Assembly (NCBI RefSeq): GCF_900188245.1
Contig: NZ_FZOK01000009.1
Span: 62,001-126,000, forward strand
Length of the DNA: 64,000 nucleotides
Origin: Belliella buryatensis
GTDB taxonomy: Bacteria; Bacteroidota; Bacteroidia; Cytophagales; Cyclobacteriaceae
Direction of reading: 5' to 3'
The notes under the pieces are model-generated. The model made no database searches, was not told the DNA's origin, and saw only the letters and a list, made by a program, of their open reading frames with translations. Each line of letters opens with the position of its first letter. Within the stretch, counting starts at the first letter, position 1. The position numbers and the translations under genes were made by a program. This document shows positions 37,325 through 46,016 of the stretch, piece by piece.

Positions 37325-38083
37325 ATGAAAATCGTATCCTACAATGTAAACGGAATTCGCGCAGCCCTTAATAAAGGATTTGCAGATTGGCTAAAAGCGA
37401 CGGACCCGGATATCATTGGCCTTCAGGAAGTGAAAGCCTTAGAAAATCAAATAGATCGCAGCATCTTCGAAGATATGGGATACGAAATCTATTGGTATCC
37501 AGCAGTAAAAAAAGGATACAGTGGAACAGCAATTTTAGCAAAACAAAAGCCAAAAAATGTATTCTACGGAATGGGAGTAAATGCATATGACGATGAAGGG
37601 AGAACCATCAGAGCAGATTTTGAAGACTTTTCCTTTATTTCAGCTTATTTTCCATCAGGAACTACTGGAGACATCAGACAAGACTTCAAATATCAGTTTT
37701 TAGATGACATTTATGGCTATACACAGGATTTGATCAAAAAATTGCCTAATTTGATTCTCAGTGGTGATTATAACATTTGTCATAAATCCATAGACATTCA
37801 TAATCCTGTTTCAAACAAAAATTCATCAGGATTTTTGCCAGAAGAAAGAGCTTGGATGGATAAGTTTACTGAAAATGGCTTTACGGATAGTTTCAGGATG
37901 TTCAACACAGATCCACATCATTATACCTGGTGGAGCTACAGAGCAGGCGCAAGAGGCAAAAACTTAGGTTGGCGGATAGATTATCACATGGTCACAGATC
38001 CAATGCAAGAAAGGGTAAAAAGATCTATCATCTTACCTGAAGCAAAACATTCAGATCATTGTCCAATTATGATCGAAATATAG
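37325..38083 (+). CDS. xth: Exodeoxyribonuclease III
   Basis: A 252-residue AP endonuclease/3'-exonuclease of the EEP (exonuclease-endonuclease-phosphatase) superfamily, acting in base-excision repair. Motifs: MKIVSYNVNGIRAA (metal-binding Asn), GLQEVKA (Glu), SGDYNICHKSIDIH (Asp-x-Asn), WRIDYHMVT, and SDHCPIMIEI (catalytic Asp-His). Length is normal. It is in the operon starting at 36601. Confidence 0.94.
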   Translation: MKIVSYNVNGIRAALNKGFADWLKATDPDIIGLQEVKALENQIDRSIFEDMGYEIYWYPAVKKGYSGTAILAKQKPKNVFYGMGVNAYDDEGRTIRADFEDFSFISAYFPSGTTGDIRQDFKYQFLDDIYGYTQDLIKKLPNLILSGDYNICHKSIDIHNPVSNKNSSGFLPEERAWMDKFTENGFTDSFRMFNTDPHHYTWWSYRAGARGKNLGWRIDYHMVTDPMQERVKRSIILPEAKHSDHCPIMIEI

Positions 38084-38128
38084 ACTTGATATAAATAAAT
38101 TAAATATTCATTACTCAATAAAAGCTTC

Positions 38129-38527
38129 ATGAAATCTATTAAAATTTCAATCCCTTCTCTGATTGAGAATATAAAAATCATAGAAAGCTTCATCGACAAT
38201 GCTCGTGAAAAATTTCACATCGATGATGATATCTATGGAAATATCATGATTTCGGTTACCGAATGTGTCAGCAACGCTATTTTACATGGTAATGCAGGTG
38301 ACGCAAACAAAAAAGTAAATTTGGAGCTTCATTTCGAAGATGAACAAATACAATTTGTCATTACAGACGAAGGTTCTGGGTTTGACTACGAGCATTTAGA
38401 AGACCCTACTGCACCAGAAAATTTAGAGAAGGCGGGTGGAAGAGGAATCTTTATCATGAAACATCTTTCAGATAATGTTGCATTTGAAGATGAAGGAAGA
38501 AAAACCATTCTCACATTTTACATGTAA
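38129..38527 (+). CDS. RsbW-like anti-sigma ATPase (HATPase_c_2)
   Basis: A 132-residue serine/threonine kinase-type ATPase of the anti-sigma regulatory factor group. N-box ISVTECVSNAILHGN, G1 box TDEGSGFDYEHLEDPT and G2 box GGRGIFIMKHLSD define the GHKL fold. It may bind an anti-anti-sigma factor or PP2C phosphatase in a partner-switch system; no partner gene is adjacent. The ybeY gene begins 3 bp after the stop, so the two are cotranscribed. Confidence 0.85.
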   Translation: MKSIKISIPSLIENIKIIESFIDNAREKFHIDDDIYGNIMISVTECVSNAILHGNAGDANKKVNLELHFEDEQIQFVITDEGSGFDYEHLEDPTAPENLEKAGGRGIFIMKHLSDNVAFEDEGRKTILTFYM

Positions 38528-38530
38528 ATT

Positions 38531-38956
38531 ATGGCTATTTCCTTTTTTGACGAGGATGCAAACTTTAATCTCAACCAAAAGCTAAAGTACAAGAAATGGT
38601 TGAAAGAGATCGCTCAAAGAGAAACATACAAAATTGGAGAATTGAATTATATCTTCTGCTCAGATGAATATCTATATAAAATCAATTTAGAATACCTAGA
38701 TCACGATACCTACACAGATATCATCACTTTCGATAATTCAGAAGAAGAGGATAAGATTGAAGGAGATATATTTATCAGTATAGATAGAGTAAAGGAAAAT
38801 GCTACGAAGGAGAATGAAGGTTTTGATCATGAACTCTTGCGCGTATTGAGTCATGGACTTCTACACTTGATGGGCTACAAAGACAAAACCAAAAAAGAAG
38901 CAGAACTAATGAGGCGGATGGAAAATCAATCCATACAATTATTTGATAATATATAA
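38531..38956 (+). CDS. ybeY: Endoribonuclease YbeY
   Basis: A 141-residue UPF0054 protein, a metal-dependent RNase needed for 16S rRNA 3' maturation and ribosome quality control. The family core is YTDIITFDNSE and LRVLSHGLLHLMGYKDKTKKEAE. The usual H-x3-H-x5-H zinc site ends here in Asp, because the third His of GYDH is replaced in GYKDK; I recall this as a Bacteroidota variant. It is cotranscribed with the RsbW-like gene. A parS site begins 1 bp after the stop. Confidence 0.92.
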   Translation: MAISFFDEDANFNLNQKLKYKKWLKEIAQRETYKIGELNYIFCSDEYLYKINLEYLDHDTYTDIITFDNSEEEDKIEGDIFISIDRVKENATKENEGFDHELLRVLSHGLLHLMGYKDKTKKEAELMRRMENQSIQLFDNI

Positions 38957-38972
38957 TGTTCCACGTGGAACA
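38957..38972. other. parS centromere site 1
   Basis: TGTTCCACGTGGAACA is a perfect 16-bp palindrome identical to the chromosomal ParB-binding consensus known from pseudomonads and close to the B. subtilis parS TGTTTCACGTGAAACA. It is directly after ybeY and upstream of mnmG. Confidence 0.88.
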
Positions 38973-39000
38973 GTGAAAAAAAAGAATATTAAAAATCATG

Positions 39001-39016
39001 TGTTCCACGTGGAACA
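39001..39016. other. parS centromere site 2
   Basis: A second perfect TGTTCCACGTGGAACA, 44 bp from the first (start to start), 17 bp before the chosen mnmG start. Tandem parS sites near the origin nucleate the ParB-DNA complex for chromosome segregation. Confidence 0.88.
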
Positions 39017-39033
39017 CTAAAGTAAAAAGATAT

Positions 39034-40899
39034 ATGTTTCCACATTATGATGTCATAGTAGTAGGAGCAGGGCATGCAGGCTGTGAAGCTGCACATGGCG
39101 CTGCAAAGATGGATTCAAAGGTATTACTATGTACCATGAATATGAATACTATTGCTCAAATGTCATGTAACCCAGCTATGGGTGGTGTTGCAAAAGGGCA
39201 AATCGTAAGAGAAATAGATGCTCTTGGAGGCATGTCGGGAATTATTTCTGATAAATCTATGATTCAATTCAGGATGCTAAACAGATCTAAAGGTCCTGCC
39301 ATGTGGTCGCCAAGAACACAAAACGACAGAATGAAATTTGCCGAAGAATGGAGATTAGCACTAGAACAAACTCCAAATGTAGATTTTTGGCAAGAAATGA
39401 TCACCGGTCTAATTATAAAGGACAAACAGGTAATTGGTGTAAGAACTAGTATTGGATTAGAAATAAAGGCAAAATCAGTAGTACTTACGAATGGAACTTT
39501 TTTGAATGGATTAATTCACATTGGTGAAAAACAATTTGGTGGGGGAAGGACAGGAGAGGGAGCTGCAAAAGGTATTACCGAACAGCTTGTTGAATTAGGT
39601 TTCGAAGCGGGCAGAATGAAAACCGGAACTCCGCCTAGGGTGGATGGTAGGTCACTTGATTACACTAAAATGGAAATACAGTACGGAGATGAAAATCCGG
39701 AAAAATTCTCCTTCTCAGATGAAACAAAACCACTTACCAAACAACACACTTGTTGGATAACTTATACCAATAAAGAAGTCCATCAAACACTTGAAACCGG
39801 ATTTGATAGATCTCCAATGTTCAATGGCAGAATCCAAGGATTAGGTCCAAGGTATTGCCCTTCCATAGAAGATAAAATCAATAGGTTTGCAGAAAGAGAA
39901 AGACATCAAATTTTTGTGGAACCAGAAGGATGGAATACTGTAGAAATGTATGTGAACGGTTTCTCTACATCTCTACCAGAAGATGTACAATATGAAGCAA
40001 TACGCAAAATTCCAGGATTTGAAAACGCAAAGATGTTCAGACCTGGATATGCCATAGAGTATGACTTCTTTCCTCCAACACAGCTTAAACTTACATTAGA
40101 AACCCAGCTAATAGAGAACTTATATTTTGCTGGACAAATAAATGGAACAACAGGATATGAAGAAGCTGCATCTCAGGGTCTAGTAGCTGGTATCAATGCT
40201 TCGTTGAAAACACAAGAAAAAGATCCATTCTTACTTAAAAGATCAGATGCATATATAGGAGTATTGATCGATGATTTGATCAATAAAGGCACCGATGAAC
40301 CTTATAGAATGTTTACTTCAAGAGCCGAATTCAGACTTTTACTTAGACAGGATAATGCTGACTTAAGATTGACACAATTAGGTCATAGCATAGGCTTGGC
40401 AGATGATGTTAGATTGGAAAAAATGCTGGATAAAAAGAATGATACTGCAAAACTCATCAATGATCTAAAACAGAAGAAGCTATCTCCAGATGGGATAAAT
40501 GAAGGTTTGGAAGGATTGGAAACAGCTACTATCAAAGAAAAAATTACCATTGACAAGCTCATCAAAAGACCTCAGCTAGGTATATTGGATATCATGAAAC
40601 TTGATACAGAGCTAGAACAATACCTAAGCAAATACGATAAAGAAGTAATCGAACAGGCTGAAATACAAATCAAATATGAAAACTACCTAGAAAAAGAACA
40701 ACAAATGGTAGAAAAACTCAGTAATATGGAAAATTACAAAATTCCATTAGATTTCGATTACCTAGCTATAACCGCACTTTCCGCTGAAGGAAGACAAAAA
40801 CTATATAAAATCAAGCCCGAAACACTAGGGCAAGCATCTAGAATTTCAGGTGTATCCCCTGCAGATTTGTCCATATTGACTGTTTACCTTGGTAGATAA
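39034..40899 (+). CDS. mnmG: tRNA uridine-5-carboxymethylaminomethyl modification enzyme MnmG (GidA)
   Basis: A 621-residue FAD enzyme that, with MnmE, installs the 5-carboxymethylaminomethyl group on wobble U34 of tRNAs. The FAD loop VVGAGHAGCEAA is at the N-terminus, followed by MSCNPAMGGVAKGQIVREIDALGG, MKTGTPPRVDGRS and the C-terminal tRNA/MnmE-binding helical domain (ALSAEGRQKLYKIKPETLGQASRISGVSP, split here by family convention). The ATG at 39034 was chosen because the conserved N-terminus is MFPHYDVIVVGAG; an earlier ATG would run through parS 2. GidA genes are often close to oriC, which agrees with parS and DnaA boxes nearby. Confidence 0.95.
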   Translation: MFPHYDVIVVGAGHAGCEAAHGAAKMDSKVLLCTMNMNTIAQMSCNPAMGGVAKGQIVREIDALGGMSGIISDKSMIQFRMLNRSKGPAMWSPRTQNDRMKFAEEWRLALEQTPNVDFWQEMITGLIIKDKQVIGVRTSIGLEIKAKSVVLTNGTFLNGLIHIGEKQFGGGRTGEGAAKGITEQLVELGFEAGRMKTGTPPRVDGRSLDYTKMEIQYGDENPEKFSFSDETKPLTKQHTCWITYTNKEVHQTLETGFDRSPMFNGRIQGLGPRYCPSIEDKINRFAERERHQIFVEPEGWNTVEMYVNGFSTSLPEDVQYEAIRKIPGFENAKMFRPGYAIEYDFFPPTQLKLTLETQLIENLYFAGQINGTTGYEEAASQGLVAGINASLKTQEKDPFLLKRSDAYIGVLIDDLINKGTDEPYRMFTSRAEFRLLLRQDNADLRLTQLGHSIGLADDVRLEKMLDKKNDTAKLINDLKQKKLSPDGINEGLEGLETATIKEKITIDKLIKRPQLGILDIMKLDTELEQYLSKYDKEVIEQAEIQIKYENYLEKEQQMVEKLSNMENYKIPLDFDYLAITALSAEGRQKLYKIKPETLGQASRISGVSPADLSILTVYLGR

Positions 40900-40900
40900 A

Positions 40901-41791
40901 ATGATAGAAAAGCTAACAAAATGCCCACTTTGTTCGAGTGGGCATTTCATTGAATACACCACAATACAAGATTTTTCGATAAGCAAAGAGAACTTTAAGC
41001 TTTATCAATGCAAAACATGTAATTTAATTTTTACTAATCCTCGACCAAACCAACAAAGTATTGGAAATTATTACGAGTTTGATGAATATATATCACATCA
41101 GGACCAAGCTAATAATTTAACAAATTGGCTCTATAAGCAGGTCAGAAAAATAACACTGAAACAGAAAGTCTATTGGATAAATACTTTCTGTAGAAACAAA
41201 GGTAACTTATTAGACTATGGGTGTGGAACAGGTTATTTTTTAAAAGCAGCAAATAAAGATGGATGGAAAGTAAAAGGAATAGAGCCTAATGAAACTGCTA
41301 GAAACATTGCTCGAAAGTTATCAATCGATGTAAAAGAAAACCTATCGCAAATAGACGGAAATTATAAATTTGATATCATCACGCTATTTCATGTGTTAGA
41401 ACATGTACATGATCTCAATGAGATTAGCCTATCTTTAAGAGATAGATTGACCGAAAAAGGTACACTACTAATAGCTGTTCCAAATAGAGACTCTTGGGAT
41501 GCAGAAAAATATAAAGCTAATTGGGCAGCTTGGGATGTACCAAGACATTTGTATCATTTCAATCAATCAACTTTGAATACATTTGCTGATATGTTAAATA
41601 TGAAAATCATATCTATCATCCCAATGAAATTTGATAGCTACTATGTATCGCTACTATCAGAAAATCATCTTGGTAATACAGGTATCAAAGCATTAATTAA
41701 TGGCTTTATCAATGGTCTGAAATCAAACTATTGGGCAAAAAGAAATAAAAAAAATTATTCTAGTAATTTGTTTATTCTTAAGAAAAAATGA
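40901..41791 (+). CDS. Class I SAM-dependent methyltransferase with N-terminal zinc ribbon
   Basis: A 296-residue methyltransferase. The N-terminal zinc ribbon has KCPLCSSGHF and QCKTCNLIFTNPRP (two C-x-x-C pairs). The SAM-binding part is LLDYGCGTGYFLKAANKDGW (motif I), followed by FDIITLFHVLEHVHDLNEI and IAVPNRDSW. This layout is common for methyltransferases that act on sugars or small molecules; the substrate is unknown. It starts 1 bp after mnmG and overlaps the lipoprotein gene by 4 bp (ATGA), so it is in one operon. A perfect 11-bp hairpin lies within its first codons. Confidence 0.85.
   Translation: MIEKLTKCPLCSSGHFIEYTTIQDFSISKENFKLYQCKTCNLIFTNPRPNQQSIGNYYEFDEYISHQDQANNLTNWLYKQVRKITLKQKVYWINTFCRNKGNLLDYGCGTGYFLKAANKDGWKVKGIEPNETARNIARKLSIDVKENLSQIDGNYKFDIITLFHVLEHVHDLNEISLSLRDRLTEKGTLLIAVPNRDSWDAEKYKANWAAWDVPRHLYHFNQSTLNTFADMLNMKIISIIPMKFDSYYVSLLSENHLGNTGIKALINGFINGLKSNYWAKRNKKNYSSNLFILKKK
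40919..40947 (+). promoter_or_regulatory. Hairpin inside the start of the methyltransferase gene
   Basis: AAATGCCCACT and AGTGGGCATTT form a perfect 11-bp stem with a 7-nt loop, 19 bp after the mnmG stop. It coincides with the codons of the zinc-ribbon cysteines. There is no long T-run, so an mRNA-stability or attenuation role is more likely than full termination. Confidence 0.6.
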
Positions 41792-43518
41792 AAATATTCA
41801 AAAATATATTACTAATATCCATCATTATACTAATATATGCTTGTGCTAAACAAAGTACGCCAATGGGAGGAGAGAAAGACTTAGATCCACCAGTACTCGT
41901 AAGCATCAAACCAGCAAATGAATCCACTAATATAAAGCCCCAAACAATAGAACTTGAATTCAATGAATATGTAAAATTAGATAATGCCTCTAAGCAAATA
42001 ATCATTACTCCAAGAATCAATAAAGATGAAATGGTGGTAACAGCGATAAAAAATAGAGTTGTTATCAAATTAAATCAGGATTTAGAAGATAGCACCACAT
42101 ATGTATTCAATTTCCAAAAAAGCATACAAGATATCACAGAAAGTAATCCAGCAGAAAATCTAAAGCTTGTATTTTCTACTGGAAATGACATTGACAGTTT
42201 AAAATTCTCTGGAAGGGTAAGCTATCTATTTCCTCAAAAAGATAAGTTCATCAAAGATGTCTTAGTGGGCTTATATGAAAAAAATGATACCACAGATGTA
42301 CTGACAGCATCACCATACTATATAGCAGCTACCGACAGTTCAGGAAATTTTGAAATTACCAATATAAAAGCAGGAGAATACAGAGCTTATGCTTGGTTCG
42401 ATTCAAACAACTCTCTAAAAGCAGAAGATAAATCAGAGCCATACGGATTTTTAGGAGATACCATACTGATCAATAATGACATTCAAAATGTGCAGTTTTA
42501 TATCTCAAAGGCAGATCTGTCTGATTTAAAAATAAATAGGAGTTCAACAGTGGGAGAAAATTTTGATGTAATACTTAGTAAATTTCCAACGGAAACAACA
42601 ATTGACCACGAGGATTTTGGACAAAAACTATTTTACCGAAGAAACGAAAAGAACCTTAGATTCTATCATACAGAATTAAGAAATGACAGCATAGCAACAA
42701 GATTAAATTTCAAAGATTCAGTAGGTAACCAAATTGATACACTGATTTATTTAAAATTTGAAGAAAGTGATAGAAAAAAGGAATCTTTAGAAATTACATC
42801 TAATAGCGGATCATCATTCTTGAAAAATTTAAGAGCAGAATTCACTTTCAATAAACCATTGAAGAAAATAAATTACGATTCGCTGATAGTAAAATATGAC
42901 ACAGCATCTATCATACAGATTATACCTGATTGGGTTTCTTTGGTAGATAGTACAGATTTTACTAAGCTAAAAATAGAGATACCAATATCTGATTCAATCG
43001 CCAAGAGCACGTTCCAAATATATGCTGCAGACTCAACATTTTTTGATGTAGAGAATCAATTCAATGATAAAAAAATAGAGGCAAACTATAAAAAACTGAA
43101 TCCAGAGACACTCGTCACTGAACTTATTGTGGAAGTCGCATCAGATAAAAGACCGCTTTTAATAGAACTACTAGATAAAGCAGGTAAAACATACAGGCAA
43201 GCTTATCTAGAAAATACAAATAAGTATTCATTTACAAACCTGGAGCCTAATACCTATCAGGTTAGGGTCATAATAGATGAAAATAAAAATAGGATGTGGG
43301 ATCCTTCAAATATGAATTATAATAGGCAGTCAGAATCGGTCTATTATTATACCAATCCCGACGATCCAAAATCATATGACGTACTATTAAAGGCAGGATG
43401 GACCAATGACATTATAGTGCTTCCAATTAGACCACTTGGTATCAACAATGAAACTCTTAAAGAAACTTCGATTGAAGAAGAGATAATCGAGGGGAGAATT
43501 GAGGAAGAAGAAAATTAA
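41788..43518 (+). CDS. Lipoprotein with Big_5-type Ig-like domains
   Basis: A 576-residue lipoprotein (lipobox LIYAC, Cys19) of Bacteroidota type. After CAKQSTPMGGEKDLDPPVLVS comes a Big_5 Ig-like domain with EFNEYVKLDNASKQIIITP and TTYVFNFQKSIQDITE. Further beta-rich parts include a carboxypeptidase-regulatory-like segment (SSGNFEITNIKAGEYRAYAWFD) and a final one (NKYSFTNLEPNTYQVRVIIDENKNRMWDP, read as two pieces). The protein is probably outer-membrane attached and structural or binding. It overlaps the methyltransferase by 4 bp and is the last gene before the putative origin. Confidence 0.8.
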   Translation: MKIFKNILLISIIILIYACAKQSTPMGGEKDLDPPVLVSIKPANESTNIKPQTIELEFNEYVKLDNASKQIIITPRINKDEMVVTAIKNRVVIKLNQDLEDSTTYVFNFQKSIQDITESNPAENLKLVFSTGNDIDSLKFSGRVSYLFPQKDKFIKDVLVGLYEKNDTTDVLTASPYYIAATDSSGNFEITNIKAGEYRAYAWFDSNNSLKAEDKSEPYGFLGDTILINNDIQNVQFYISKADLSDLKINRSSTVGENFDVILSKFPTETTIDHEDFGQKLFYRRNEKNLRFYHTELRNDSIATRLNFKDSVGNQIDTLIYLKFEESDRKKESLEITSNSGSSFLKNLRAEFTFNKPLKKINYDSLIVKYDTASIIQIIPDWVSLVDSTDFTKLKIEIPISDSIAKSTFQIYAADSTFFDVENQFNDKKIEANYKKLNPETLVTELIVEVASDKRPLLIELLDKAGKTYRQAYLENTNKYSFTNLEPNTYQVRVIIDENKNRMWDPSNMNYNRQSESVYYYTNPDDPKSYDVLLKAGWTNDIIVLPIRPLGINNETLKETSIEEEIIEGRIEEEEN

Positions 43519-44057
43519 TTTACCATTAAAAATCGATAATAAGTCTGTAGATAACTTCAAAAAAAAATGTGAATAACTGTGGAGAACATGCGTACAACCA
43601 TGGACTTGTCATAAATTTTAAAATATCAAGAATAGCATTGAATACATAATGAGGATAACCTACATATCATTAACATCTATCCACAATTTCAAACACAAAA
43701 ACATACAGACATTTGTACATACAAAAGTTATACACAGGAATATATCCTAGTTATTATAAAATCATAAGGATCAGAATATTAAATATAATAAACCATGTTG
43801 ATATCAAGTGGAAAAAGATCTATATATGTATCCAATTGATGTGAGTAAATAAAATCAGTTTATTTTTCCACAAATCCACACTATAATAAGCTTAACAAAT
43901 CTTTTTAAAAAATTAACCTATTGGATTAAATAGAAGGTGGATAAGTAGTCAGAATTCTACAAAGTACTTTTACAAATCCGATTTGAATGATAATTCTTTT
44001 TGCTTTACTGAATGCTTTTTGATAATTTGATAACCACTAACAAACCCAAAGAAAACC
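43519..44057. other. oriC: Putative chromosomal replication origin (oriC) with DnaA boxes
   Basis: A gene-free, strongly AT-rich stretch of 539 bp. Boxes matching TTWTNCACA exactly: 43568-43576 (minus, TTATTCACA), 43728-43736 (plus, TTATACACA) and 43864-43872 (plus, TTTTCCACA). One-mismatch boxes: 43546-43554, 43578-43586, 43677-43685, 43840-43848 and 43936-43944. A/T tracts near 43890-43930 could serve as the unwinding element. Two parS sites and mnmG lie 3-5 kb to the left. No dnaA gene is in the window, which is usual for Bacteroidota. I infer oriC from box density and context. Confidence 0.75.
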
Positions 44058-45812
44058 ATGCAAATCAATAGACTATTTGACATCATCAATTATCAGATTG
44101 CAACTTATGACAAACAGGTAGCTTTTGCCGAGAAAAAAGATGGCTCTTGGAAAACATATTCTTCTAAAGATTTAAAAGGAATTGTTGATAATTTGAGTTT
44201 AGGATTTTTAGCAGGGGGGATTAGTGCAGGAGATAAGGTTGCCATTATATCTGATAACAGGCCTCAATGGAATTTTATTGATTTGGCCTTACAACAGATC
44301 GGAGCAATATCAGTTCCGATGTATCCTACTATTTCTGCTGATGATTATAAATATATTTTTGAGCATGCAGAGGTTAAAATGGCATTTGTTGGCAGTGAAG
44401 AGATTTTTGAAAAAGCAAAAATCGCTATTGAAGGAACAAGCATTGAATTATATTCTTTTGATCAAATTGCTGGATGCAATTATTGGGAAGAAGTTAGTCA
44501 AAAAGGTGAATCAGGAAATTTAGCAGATCTTGAAGCTTTGAAAGATAATGCTAAAACAGATGACCTCTTTACTATCATTTATACTTCTGGTACTACTGGT
44601 AGGCCAAAGGGAGTAATGCTATCCCATCGGAATGTGATTCACAATCTTTTGGCTGTGGAAGATAGAATGATGGTCCCAAAGGGAATTTCCAAAGCCTTAA
44701 GTTTTCTACCTCTTTGTCATATTTATGAAAGAACAGGTTCCTTTTGCTTTATGTATATGGGGGTTTCCATCTATTATGCAGAGAGTATGGAGACTATAGG
44801 TGATAATCTCAAGGAAGTACAACCACAAGTATTCAATACTGTACCAAGGTTACTTGAAAAAGTATATGATAAAATTGTAGCAAAAGGTTATGAGTTGACA
44901 GGGCTTAAGAAATCCATTTTCTTTTGGGCATTGAATTTAGGTTTGAAATTCGAACCTAATAAATCACAAGGTTTTTGGTATGACTTTCAATTGAACTTGG
45001 CTAATAAAATTATATTTAGTAAATGGAGAGAAGCACTTGGGGGTAATGTGATGCAAATCAATTCAGGTGCCTCAGCACTTCAGCCTAGATTAGCTCGTGT
45101 ATTTTGGAGTGCTGGAATTCCAGTTTGTGAAGGATACGGTCTGACAGAGACTTCTCCAGTAGTATCGGCTTCTGTTTGTACTTTGGAGGATATTAGAATT
45201 GGCTTTGTAGGTAAATTGGTGAAGGAAGTTCAAGTAAAAATCGCAGAAGATGGGGAAATATTGGTCAAAGGACCAAATGTAATGCAAGGTTACTTCAAAC
45301 AACCCGATATGACCCAAGAAGTAATCAAGGATGGATGGTTTCATACAGGAGACATAGGGGAGCTTCACGAAGGAGATTACTTGAAAATCACTGATAGAAA
45401 AAAGGAGATGTTTAAGACCTCAGGAGGTAAATACATAGCTCCGCAACCGATGGAAAATAAATTTAAAGAATCTACTTTGATTGAACAATTGATTGTAGTA
45501 GGGGAGAATAAAAATTTTCCCGCAGCACTTATTGTGCCCAGTTTTGATGGACTGAGAGAATATTGCAAGCATAAGGATATACCGTATACCAGTGATGCTG
45601 AAATGATCCAGAAACCTGAAATTTTAGAGAAGTACCAAAGAGAATTGGATCAATTGAACAAGTACTTTGGAAAATGGGAACAGATTAAAAAGTTTAAATT
45701 ATTACCTAAAGTCTGGGGAGTAGAATCTGGCGAACTCACACCTACGATGAAATTAAAGAGAAAGGTAATCCATAGCAAGTTTGCTGATGAGATAGAAGAG
45801 CTTTACAAATAA
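44058..45812 (+). CDS. Long-chain fatty acid-CoA ligase (AMP-forming)
   Basis: A 584-residue adenylate-forming enzyme that activates fatty acids to acyl-CoA through an acyl-AMP intermediate. The P-loop-like motif IIYTSGTTGRPKGVMLSH, the A5 motif GYGLTETSP, the A7 region GWFHTGDIGELHEGDYLKITDRKKEM and the late KTSGGKYIAPQPME are present. The type resembles bacterial FACL and long-chain AMP ligases with a plant-like insertion. It is the first gene right of the putative origin and precedes a beta-oxidation operon, so it probably feeds that pathway. Confidence 0.92.
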   Translation: MQINRLFDIINYQIATYDKQVAFAEKKDGSWKTYSSKDLKGIVDNLSLGFLAGGISAGDKVAIISDNRPQWNFIDLALQQIGAISVPMYPTISADDYKYIFEHAEVKMAFVGSEEIFEKAKIAIEGTSIELYSFDQIAGCNYWEEVSQKGESGNLADLEALKDNAKTDDLFTIIYTSGTTGRPKGVMLSHRNVIHNLLAVEDRMMVPKGISKALSFLPLCHIYERTGSFCFMYMGVSIYYAESMETIGDNLKEVQPQVFNTVPRLLEKVYDKIVAKGYELTGLKKSIFFWALNLGLKFEPNKSQGFWYDFQLNLANKIIFSKWREALGGNVMQINSGASALQPRLARVFWSAGIPVCEGYGLTETSPVVSASVCTLEDIRIGFVGKLVKEVQVKIAEDGEILVKGPNVMQGYFKQPDMTQEVIKDGWFHTGDIGELHEGDYLKITDRKKEMFKTSGGKYIAPQPMENKFKESTLIEQLIVVGENKNFPAALIVPSFDGLREYCKHKDIPYTSDAEMIQKPEILEKYQRELDQLNKYFGKWEQIKKFKLLPKVWGVESGELTPTMKLKRKVIHSKFADEIEELYK

Positions 45813-45944
45813 TTTATTTCAAAGAAACTTATTTTGTGTATATTAGTTTTCCTAAAATATATATCTTAATTAGTTCAATATTATTTATATAAACAAAATA
45901 AAATTTTATTAATGTAAAATTCATCATTTTTTAATTTCCTCTGC

Positions 45945-45982
45945 ATGCATAACTTTTTTTAAAAATAGTATGTATGCATAAC
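45945..45982 (+). promoter_or_regulatory. Candidate MarR operator (direct repeats)
   Basis: ATGCATAAC occurs twice, at 45945-45953 and 45974-45982, 29 bp apart or about three helical turns. Each is followed by a T-run, and each sits in a small palindrome (GCATGC and TATGCATA). The site is 35-70 bp upstream of the marR start and may mediate autoregulation of the operon. Confidence 0.5.
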
Positions 45983-46016
45983 ATTTTTATCGTAAATTAG
46001 GCAGACAAAATTTATC

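Noticed and set aside
38802-39033. Small frames reading through the parS palindromes (starting MFHVEH or MCSTWN)
   Set aside because: They arise because parS encodes FHVEH/CSTWN in any frame; no conserved peptide. MnmG starts at 39034.
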